Shown: piece by piece, positions 1 through 5,542 of the stretch
Numbering within the stretch: position 1 is the first letter of the stretch
How the letters are laid out: each line of letters begins with the position of its first letter
Origin: CBDTYW01 sp965364735
GTDB lineage: Bacteria > Actinomycetota > Nitriliruptoria > Nitriliruptorales > Nitriliruptoraceae
Assembly: GCA_965364735.1 (NCBI GenBank)
Contig: CBDTYW010000223.1
Coordinates: forward strand, 1 to 6,213
Reading direction: 5' to 3'
Length of the DNA stretch: 6,213 nt
Notes under the pieces: generated by a model
What the model was told of the DNA's origin: nothing
Databases searched by the model: none
What the model saw: only the letters and a program-made list of their open reading frames with translations
Made by a program: the position numbers and the translations under genes

Positions 1-20
1 GGCCCGTGAGGGCCGCCCCG
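1..20 (-). terminator. Probable terminator hairpin, cut by the window edge
   Basis: About 19 bases after the binding-protein stop, the minus strand reads CGGGGCGGCCCTCACGGGCC and then leaves the window. GGCCC-TCAC-GGGCC is already a perfect 5-pair stem with a 4-base loop. The left arm continues with GGGGC-type sequence that has no partner yet. If the next bases outside are the complement (GCCCCG) and then a T-run, this is a strong intrinsic terminator ending the operon. The second half is not visible, so the call is partly a prediction. Confidence 0.4.
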
Positions 21-38
21 AACCGGGATGTGACGGGC

Positions 39-1454
39 TCAGCCGAGCGTGGCGCACGGCGAGCTGAAGTCGGCCGCAGCAGCGGTGGAGCCGGCGAACG
101 ACGCCTCCACGGTCTGCGAGCCGAGGGTGGCGCTGGCCGAGGCCTTGCCGATCGAGGTGGTGCGCTGGACACCGCTGCCGTCCGCCACGTACGTGCGGTC
201 CGGCGTGGAGCCCTCAGAGCTGACCATCACGGTCGACATCGCGTCGAGGAGGTTCGCGCGGGAGAGGTCACCGTCGGAGACGGCGTCCTCGAGCGCGGAG
301 AGGAGCGGGTAGGACATCATCCAGCCGAACGTGCCACCATCGTTGATGGGCGGCGCGTCACCGAAGGTGGCGCGCATGGCGACGTGTGCCTCGGAGGAGC
401 CGTCGTAGCCCTCGTACGGCCCGACGAACAGGTACCGCGACTTGATGAGCGGGCCCGCGTCGGACTGGAGCAGCGCCGGGTTGAAGGTCGGGTGGCTGCC
501 CACGTAGAGACCAGCGAACGCGTTGTTCTGGAGGAACGTGCCACCCATGATCTGGGCGAGCTCGGTCGGTCCGGTCGTGATCCAGACCAGGTCCGGGTCG
601 TTCTGGAGGATGGCTCCGACGGCACCAGCAACGTCACCACCGGCGACGACGGGAACCTGGGCAACCTCGGCAACGATGTTGAGGCCATGGGCATCAGCGG
701 CGGCCTTCACGCCGGCGAGCGCGTCGCCGCCGTAGTCACCCGCGTAGTACACGACGACGACGTCCTGGACCTCGGCCGGCAGCTGCACGACCTCGCCCTC
801 GCCCTCACCGGCGGTGCCGCCGAGGTTGTCGAGCACGTAGTCCACGCCGTTCATGGCGTCGATGCAGTAGTTCGAGCCCATCTGGATGACGTTCGCGTCG
901 AACTCCCAGCCGGACCACCAGGTGGAGACGGCGGCGATCATGTCGAGCGCCTGCATGTCCGCGGCGATGCCGAGGGTCTGACCGGTGCCCAGGGTCTGAG
1001 CGAGCGCGAGGACCTCCGGCTCGATGCGGGCGAACTCCTCGGCGTGCGTCTGCGGGTTGTAGCCCGTGTCGCCGATGTGGTCCGCCGTGATCACGACGTC
1101 GAAGAGGCCGCCGACGCCACCCTGGGCGTTGACGTTCTCCCAGAAGCGCTGGTTGCCGGCGGTGAGCGGCTCACCGAACGGCGCGAACGGTCCGGTGAAG
1201 TCCGACAGGACGCCGAGGTAGATGCACCCGTTCTCCTGGTTCGGGGTGCCGGGGCACGGCTCGGCCGTGACGCCGACGTCGAACGAGACGTCCGCGACGG
1301 TCATCCCCTCGGACGCCGAAGGTGAACCGCTCTCGCTGGGCGAGTCGGTCTCGGAGGGAGTGGTGACGGGGTCGCCGTCTCCACACGCCGCGGCTCCCAG
1401 GGCGATGACGGCGCCCACGGCCACGGCTCGACGCCAACGTTGCAGTTCCCGCAT
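39..1454 (-). CDS. LivJ/LivK-type substrate-binding lipoprotein of the ABC importer
   Basis: This extracytoplasmic receptor of the importer is a type I periplasmic binding protein (Peripla_BP_6-like), 471 aa. Residues 1-24 form a lipoprotein signal peptide: an Arg-rich n-region (RRWRR-like, residues 6-9), a hydrophobic core, and the lipobox GAAAC with Cys24 as the predicted lipidated residue. A Ser/Thr/Pro/Glu-rich tether (about 25-50) follows, as is common in Gram-positive binding lipoproteins. The first lobe opens with YLGVLSDFTGPFAPFG (79-94) and WENVNAQGGVGG (105-116), the family hallmark; a lobe-2 segment YYAGDYGGDALAGVKAAA lies at 236-253. The WWSGW cluster (179-183) sits where ligand-pocket loops usually lie. 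Cysteines at 67, 77, 197 and 467 could form disulfides outside the membrane. The frame is open up to an ATG at 1553, but the start at 1454 is preferred because it begins the signal peptide and has GAAGGA 7 bases upstream. It is separated from livM by 166 bases and may have its own promoter. Confidence 0.94.
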   Translation of the reverse strand: MRELQRWRRAVAVGAVIALGAAACGDGDPVTTPSETDSPSESGSPSASEGMTVADVSFDVGVTAEPCPGTPNQENGCIYLGVLSDFTGPFAPFGEPLTAGNQRFWENVNAQGGVGGLFDVVITADHIGDTGYNPQTHAEEFARIEPEVLALAQTLGTGQTLGIAADMQALDMIAAVSTWWSGWEFDANVIQMGSNYCIDAMNGVDYVLDNLGGTAGEGEGEVVQLPAEVQDVVVVYYAGDYGGDALAGVKAAADAHGLNIVAEVAQVPVVAGGDVAGAVGAILQNDPDLVWITTGPTELAQIMGGTFLQNNAFAGLYVGSHPTFNPALLQSDAGPLIKSRYLFVGPYEGYDGSSEAHVAMRATFGDAPPINDGGTFGWMMSYPLLSALEDAVSDGDLSRANLLDAMSTVMVSSEGSTPDRTYVADGSGVQRTTSIGKASASATLGSQTVEASFAGSTAAAADFSSPCATLG

Positions 1455-1461
1455 GCTGTGT

Positions 1462-1467
1462 TCCTTC
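1462..1467 (-). promoter_or_regulatory. Ribosome binding site fixing the binding-protein start
   Basis: On the minus strand this reads GAAGGA, 7 bases before the ATG at 1454. It decides between that ATG, which opens directly into a lipoprotein signal peptide, and the in-frame ATG at 1553. The 1553 start would place 33 polar residues before the signal peptide. Confidence 0.75.
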
Positions 1468-1523
1468 GTCGCGACCGCCAGCGGAGGTGCTGGTACGAGG
1501 TCGGTAGTAGTGTTGCGCTGAGG

Positions 1524-1552
1524 ATCAAACTGCCTCGGCGCGAGGTTGTCCA
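1524..1552 (-). promoter_or_regulatory. Candidate housekeeping-sigma promoter for the binding-protein gene
   Basis: On the minus strand, TGGACA (1552-1547; 5 of 6 matches to the -35 consensus TTGACA) is followed after exactly 17 bases by TTTGAT (1529-1524; 4 of 6 matches to TATAAT). Transcription would begin near 1517, leaving a leader of roughly 60 bases before the ATG at 1454. The position fits a gene that often needs more product than its permeases. The evidence is motif matching only, and actinomycete promoters are variable, so this is tentative. Confidence 0.35.
1533..1545. repeat. Short perfect inverted repeat in the promoter spacer
   Basis: CCTCG-GCG-CGAGG is a perfect 5-base inverted repeat with a 3-base centre. 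It lies wholly inside the 17-base spacer between the candidate -35 and -10 elements of the binding-protein gene. This is where a repressor or a MerR-like regulator could bind. Short GC-rich palindromes arise easily by chance in DNA of this composition, so operator function is only a possibility. Confidence 0.25.
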
Positions 1553-1573
1553 CCGACTTTCGGCCGGATGGAC

Positions 1574-1595
1574 GGAACGCGCGGATGCGCGCCCC
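1574..1595 (-). promoter_or_regulatory. GC-rich stem-loop between livM and the binding-protein gene
   Basis: In minus-strand RNA, the left arm (1595-1587, GGGGCGCGC) and right arm (1582-1574, GCGCGUUCC) form a 9-pair stem including two G-U pairs, closed by a 4-base loop (AUCC). On the opposite strand the two wobble pairs become A-C mismatches, so the fold is specific to the transcribed strand. It begins about 25 bases after the livM stop. No U-run follows, so it is not a standard intrinsic terminator. It could be a weak terminator, an attenuator, or a 3' stabiliser of the permease mRNA. Confidence 0.35.
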
Positions 1596-1620
1596 TGGAT
1601 CGAGGTGACCGCGCGAACGG

Positions 1621-2769
1621 TCAGAAGCTGAAGGGGAAGGCCTTCCAGTAGTTGCGGACCCGCAGCCAGAGCCCGTAGAGGCCGCGAGGTTCAGCGATCA
1701 GGAAGATGATGAGCATCCCGCCGTAGAACACCTGCTGGAGCTGCGAGCTGTTGAGCGGGAGCGCCGCCGAGCCGTCGCCCGACGAGAACAACCCGATGAA
1801 GCTGGTCAGCAGCGCGGAGATCGGCTCGATCAGCCGTGGGAGGAGCCCCACGACCAGGGCTCCGAGGATCGAACCGGAGATCGTCGCCGGCCCACCGACG
1901 AGGATCATCGCGATGAAGAGGATCGAGAGCAGGAGGTTGAAGGTGACGGGCACGACGTTGCTGGCGATCAGCGCCAGCATCGCGCCCGCCACGCCGGCGT
2001 AGAAGGACGAGATCGCGAACGCGGTGCGCTTGGTCTTGTTGAGGTTGACGCCCATCACCTCGGCGGCGACGTCCTGGTCACGGATCGCGGAGAACGACCG
2101 CCCCGTGCGCGAGCGGGCGAGGTTCTTGGCCATGAAGCCGAGCACGACCAGCACGAACAGCGCGAGGAAGTACTGGCGTTGCTCCCGGCCCAGCGTGACC
2201 CCGAAGATCTCGCCGCGGATCACGTTGAAGTCGAGGCCGAACAGGTTGGCCTGGACGCCCTTGCGGCCGAGGTCGCCACCGGTCAGCGACAGCCAGTCAC
2301 GCCAGATGTGCTCGCCGAGGAACACCAGCCCCAACGTCACGATGCCGAGGTACAGGCCGCGGAGACGGGTCGCGAGCGGCGCGACGAGATAGCCGACCAA
2401 CGCTGCGACGAGCCCGGCGACGGGCATCCAGACGAGCGGGTTCGTGATGCCCAGCCCGATGAGGCCGTCCTGCGCGGGTGAGGAGATGAAGACCGCCGTG
2501 TAGGCGCCGATCCCGGCGAAGAAGGCATGCCCGAGCGACACCTGACCGGCGTAGCCGGAGATGAGGTTCAGGCCGAGGGCGCCGATGGCGTAGGTCAGCG
2601 CCGTGGTCGCGAGCAGCGCATCGGAGCGTCCGAGCGAGAACGGGATGATCAGCGCGACCACCATCAGCACGCCGAACGCGACACGCTTGCTGGTGGTGTT
2701 GAAGATCGCCATCTCGTCCGCGTAGCGCGTGAAGAGCTGCGGGCGACCTCGGGTCGTCGAGCGGTTCAT
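1621..2769 (-). CDS. LivM-type branched-chain amino acid ABC transporter permease
   Basis: This is the second membrane permease subunit of the importer, 382 aa when started at 2769. The signature GLNLISGYAGQVSLGHAFFA (66-85) is characteristic of LivM. The coupling loop RTGRSFSAIRDQDVAAEVMG (221-240) is followed by KTKRTAFAISS, then ILVGGPATISGSILGA (289-304) and the C-terminal EPRGLYGLW (360-368). Hydrophobic segments start near 30, 54, 82, 112, 138 and 200 and recur after 253. The open frame continues far upstream to 3297, but that part overlaps livH out of frame and is Arg/Asp-rich, so it is not coding. The start at 2769 gives an ATGA overlap with the livH stop and has GTGAGG 5 bases upstream. 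Compared with many LivM proteins it has an extra polar stretch near 329-343 (SSGDGSAALPLNSSQ), before the last span. It is the last gene of the tightly overlapped block; a 166-base gap follows. Confidence 0.95.
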   Translation of the reverse strand: MNRSTTRGRPQLFTRYADEMAIFNTTSKRVAFGVLMVVALIIPFSLGRSDALLATTALTYAIGALGLNLISGYAGQVSLGHAFFAGIGAYTAVFISSPAQDGLIGLGITNPLVWMPVAGLVAALVGYLVAPLATRLRGLYLGIVTLGLVFLGEHIWRDWLSLTGGDLGRKGVQANLFGLDFNVIRGEIFGVTLGREQRQYFLALFVLVVLGFMAKNLARSRTGRSFSAIRDQDVAAEVMGVNLNKTKRTAFAISSFYAGVAGAMLALIASNVVPVTFNLLLSILFIAMILVGGPATISGSILGALVVGLLPRLIEPISALLTSFIGLFSSGDGSAALPLNSSQLQQVFYGGMLIIFLIAEPRGLYGLWLRVRNYWKAFPFSF

Positions 2770-3668
2770 ACTCGCCTCACTTCCGCCGTGCCGAACAAGC
2801 CGTGTGGTCGCACGAGCAGCACGAGCAGCATCACCGCGTAGGGCGTGACGATCGAGAAGTTCTCCCCGAGCCACGGCGCGATGCTGGGCTGATAGATCGC
2901 CATCATCTCCTGCGCGATCCCGATGATGAAGCCGCCGACCACGGCGCCCTTGATCGAGTCGAGGCCGCCGAGGATGATCACCGGCAGGGCGTTGAGCGCG
3001 AAGACGTAGGTCGACTGCGACAGGTCGTTGTTGCCGGTGGAGGCGAGGAAGGTCCCGGCCACCGCGGCGAGCGCTCCCGCGAGCGCCCAGGCCAGACCGA
3101 ACATGCGGCCGACGGGGATGCCCTGAGCCATCGCTGCCTCTTGGTCCAGCGAGGTCGCGCGCATGGCCAGGCCGATGCGCGAGCGCTGATAGACGGTCAG
3201 CAGCACGGTCGTGATCACCATCGCGACCACGAAGGCGGCGATGTCGGAGTGCGCGATCGCGACGCCCCGGACGTTCAGGATCGAGGTCAGACCCCACGGG
3301 TCGCCGGTCTGACGCTGCTGGAGGCCGATCAGGTCGTGGGTGATCGTGCGGAGCACGATGTCGATGCCGATGGTCACCATGACCGCCGAGAACTCCGGTC
3401 GCCCGACGAGCGGGCGCAGCACGACCCGTTCGATCAGGGCTGCCCCGGCGGCGCCGATGATCGCGGCCAGCACCACCGAGATCCAGAAGTTCACGCCGAT
3501 GACGGTCGCGAAGTAGACGGTCCAGTAGGTGCCGAAGATCATCACGGCGGGCTGCGCGAAGCTGACGATGCTCGTCGCGCGGTAGATGATCACGAAGCCC
3601 AGCGCGAGCAGGACGTAGATCGAGCCGAGCGAGAGCCCGCCGGCCAGCGTCTGGAGGAACTGGGTCAT
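2766..3668 (-). CDS. LivH-type branched-chain amino acid ABC transporter permease
   Basis: This is one of the two membrane permease subunits of a HAAT-family importer, pairing with the LivM-type protein encoded next. It is 300 aa, the usual LivH length, with repeated hydrophobic segments consistent with about eight membrane spans. Family landmarks: the N-terminal GLSLGSIYVLLALGFVIIYR (11-30); the cytoplasmic EAA-type coupling loop around 162-190 (RSRIGLAMRAT, then the conserved MAQGI); LPVIILGGLDSIKGAVVGG near 229-247; and the C-terminal RPHGLFG. The segment normally reading close to NFAHGE after the first span is SFAQPA here (36-41), so Asn, His and Gly are replaced by Ser, Gln and Pro. The start at 3668 is supported by AAGGGAG 7 bases upstream and by the 4-base ATGA overlap with the acyl-CoA synthetase stop. 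Its own stop overlaps the livM start in the same way. The family assignment is firm; the transported substrate is not determined by sequence. Confidence 0.95.
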   Translation of the reverse strand: MTQFLQTLAGGLSLGSIYVLLALGFVIIYRATSIVSFAQPAVMIFGTYWTVYFATVIGVNFWISVVLAAIIGAAGAALIERVVLRPLVGRPEFSAVMVTIGIDIVLRTITHDLIGLQQRQTGDPWGLTSILNVRGVAIAHSDIAAFVVAMVITTVLLTVYQRSRIGLAMRATSLDQEAAMAQGIPVGRMFGLAWALAGALAAVAGTFLASTGNNDLSQSTYVFALNALPVIILGGLDSIKGAVVGGFIIGIAQEMMAIYQPSIAPWLGENFSIVTPYAVMLLVLLVRPHGLFGTAEVRRV

Positions 3669-5542
3669 GCCGCCGCTCCCTTCGACTTGTACATCCCGTC
3701 GATGAGGTCCGCGTAGATCTGCGCGATGGCGGACCGCTTGATCTTCTGCGTCGCCGTCACCTCGCCGTCCTCGTGGTCGAGGAGCTTCGGCAGCAACCGG
3801 AAGTGCTTGATGCCCTCGACGGAGGAGAACTTCGCGTTGGTCTTCTCGACCTCACGCGCGATGAGCTCGATCACGTCGATCTTCTCGGTGATGTCGCGGT
3901 AGGTCGTGTACGCGAGGTCCTTGGACTGCGCCCACGCCCCGACGACGTCCGGGTCGATGCCGATCAGCGCGGTCAGGTACTTGCGTCCGTCCCCGACCAC
4001 GATCGCCTCGCCGATGAACGGCGACGTCTTCAGGCTGTTCTCGATCTCCGACGGGGAGATGTTCTTGCCGCCGGACGTGATGATGATGTCCTTCATCCGG
4101 TCGACGATCTTGAGGTACTTGCCGTCGACCCACTCACCGACGTCACCGGTCATGAGCCAGCCGTCAGCGGTGAGCGTCTCAGCGGTCTTCTCCGGCTTGT
4201 TCCAGTAGCCGACGAAGGTCCCGTCGTGGCGGGTCAGGATCTCGTTGGTGCCCTCGGCGAGCTTCAGCTCGACGCCCGGGTACGGCGTGCCGACCGTGCC
4301 GAGCTTGAAGTCGTCGAGCCGGTTCGCGGTGGCGATGGCGGTGTTCTCCGTCATCCCGTAGCCCTCGGCCATCGGCACGCCGATGCCCATGAACCAGAGC
4401 AGGATCTCCGGGGCGATCGGGGCGGCGCCGCTCACGGCGATGCGACAGTGCCGCAGGCCGAGGCGCTCCTTGAGCGCGCGGAAGAGGAAGACCCACCCGA
4501 TCGCGTAGAGCACCCGCGTCATCGGTGTGTGCTGGCCGCCGGTCTCGCGCAGCGTCTCGCCGATGCGGCCAGCAACCTTCGACCAGATGCCGTAGTTGGC
4601 CTGCTTGATCTTCGAGGCGGCGGACATGCGCACGTTCACGCCGGCGTACATCTTTTCGAGGATGCGCGGCACGGCGACGAAGACTGTCGGCTGGACCTCA
4701 CGAAGGTCGACCTGGAGGTTCGCGACGGACTCGGCGAAGTAGACCGGTGTCGCCGACGCCATCGAGAGCCAGCACGTCAGGAGCCGTTCGTACACGTGGC
4801 ACAGCGGCAGGTAGCTGACGTAGAGATCGTCGGGACCCGCCGGCGGCGTGATGAGCCCGCCCGGACCGTTCGCCTCGCCGATCGCGAACTCGATGTTGCG
4901 GATCGAGATCATCGCGCCCTTGGGCGGCCCGGTCGTGCCGGAGGTGTAGATCATCACGGCGACATCGTCGACGCGGGCCTCTGCGGTGACGGCTTCGACG
5001 GCGCCCGAGTTGCTCTGCCGGTGCTCACGCCCCGTCGCGATGAAGTCGTCCCACGACATCAGCCTCGGGTCGTTGTAGGTGTTCACGCCCTGCGCATCGA
5101 TGTAGACGATGACGGTGAGGTCCGGCAGCTCGCTCGCATCGACCTCGAGCACCTTGTCGACCTGCTCCTGGTCCTCCGCGATCAGGACACGAGCTCCGGA
5201 GTCCCGCAGGAGGTACGCGACCTCGGCCGCGGGGTTCGTCGGGTAGAGCCCGACGCAGATCGCCCGGATGGCCTGGATGCCGAAGTCGGCGTAGGCCCAC
5301 TCCGGTCGGTTCTCGGAGTGCACGGCAACGCGATCCCCCACGCCGATCCCCATCACGAGGAGCGCGTGCGCGACGTCGATGGCGTGTGAGTGGTACTCGC
5401 GGAACGTGACGGCGTGCCAGAGCCCGAGCTCCTTGAAGTACAGGCCCGGGGTGTCGGATCGCTCGCTGGCGTGGCGCGCCAGGCGGATCACGGGGCTCGA
5501 GGTGGCCAGCGCGGACGTGGAGGCGTCGGTCATGAGGCTCAT
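3665..5542 (-). CDS. AMP-forming long-chain-type acyl-CoA synthetase (FAA1/FadD15-like)
   Basis: This is a complete 625-aa member of the adenylate-forming (ANL) superfamily. It activates a carboxylic acid with ATP to an acyl-AMP and then transfers the acyl group to coenzyme A. All core motifs are present: the phosphate-binding loop YTSGTTGPPKG (199-209), YGMTENTA (395-402), TGD (465-467) with Asp467 expected to bind the ribose, the hinge region DRMKDIIITSGGKNISPSEIE starting at 481, and the C-terminal catalytic Lys, probably Lys600 in TATQKIKR. Length and the KNISPSEIE and C-terminal motifs fit the long-chain COG1022 group (about 600 aa) better than the shorter acetyl-CoA or 4-coumarate ligases. 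Membership does not fix the substrate; aromatic and alicyclic acids are possible. No signal peptide is seen, so it is cytoplasmic or peripheral. The start at 5542 is chosen because AGGGGAG lies 6 bases upstream and the ATG overlaps the ATPase stop as ATGA; a second Met three codons in is less well placed. Its stop overlaps livH the same way, so it is embedded between transporter genes. Confidence 0.95.
   Translation of the reverse strand: MSLMTDASTSALATSSPVIRLARHASERSDTPGLYFKELGLWHAVTFREYHSHAIDVAHALLVMGIGVGDRVAVHSENRPEWAYADFGIQAIRAICVGLYPTNPAAEVAYLLRDSGARVLIAEDQEQVDKVLEVDASELPDLTVIVYIDAQGVNTYNDPRLMSWDDFIATGREHRQSNSGAVEAVTAEARVDDVAVMIYTSGTTGPPKGAMISIRNIEFAIGEANGPGGLITPPAGPDDLYVSYLPLCHVYERLLTCWLSMASATPVYFAESVANLQVDLREVQPTVFVAVPRILEKMYAGVNVRMSAASKIKQANYGIWSKVAGRIGETLRETGGQHTPMTRVLYAIGWVFLFRALKERLGLRHCRIAVSGAAPIAPEILLWFMGIGVPMAEGYGMTENTAIATANRLDDFKLGTVGTPYPGVELKLAEGTNEILTRHDGTFVGYWNKPEKTAETLTADGWLMTGDVGEWVDGKYLKIVDRMKDIIITSGGKNISPSEIENSLKTSPFIGEAIVVGDGRKYLTALIGIDPDVVGAWAQSKDLAYTTYRDITEKIDVIELIAREVEKTNAKFSSVEGIKHFRLLPKLLDHEDGEVTATQKIKRSAIAQIYADLIDGMYKSKGAAA

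Noticed and set aside
6..1325. A 439-codon plus-strand open frame opposite the substrate-binding protein
   Set aside because: It has low-complexity Arg/Gly/Val/Asp composition and no domain, and is antisense to a clear lipoprotein gene. It is a compositional shadow.
1455..1553. An extended start of the binding-protein gene at the ATG at 1553
   Set aside because: It would put 33 polar residues ahead of a good lipoprotein signal peptide and would overlap the candidate promoter. The ATG at 1454 has a well-spaced GAAGGA.
1595..1620. The GGTGACC odd palindrome near 1605 as an operator
   Set aside because: It is only 3-base arms around a centre and is fully explained by chance in this composition; it has no second copy or promoter next to it.
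2770..3297. A long N-terminal extension of the LivM reading frame
   Set aside because: It would overlap livH out of frame for over 500 bases, and its translation is Arg/Asp/Gly-rich without family similarity. The ATG at 2769 gives a normal LivM with a ribosome binding site and an ATGA overlap.
2802..3716. A 304-codon plus-strand open frame opposite livH
   Set aside because: It is rich in His/Asp/Arg with no membrane segment or motif. The minus strand here encodes a textbook LivH permease bounded by ATGA overlaps at both ends.
3773..5389. A 538-codon plus-strand open frame opposite the acyl-CoA synthetase
   Set aside because: Its product is rich in Arg, Asp, Val, His and Gly with no recognisable motif, and it lies fully antisense to a gene with all catalytic motifs intact. 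Long antisense frames are expected in G/C-rich coding DNA.
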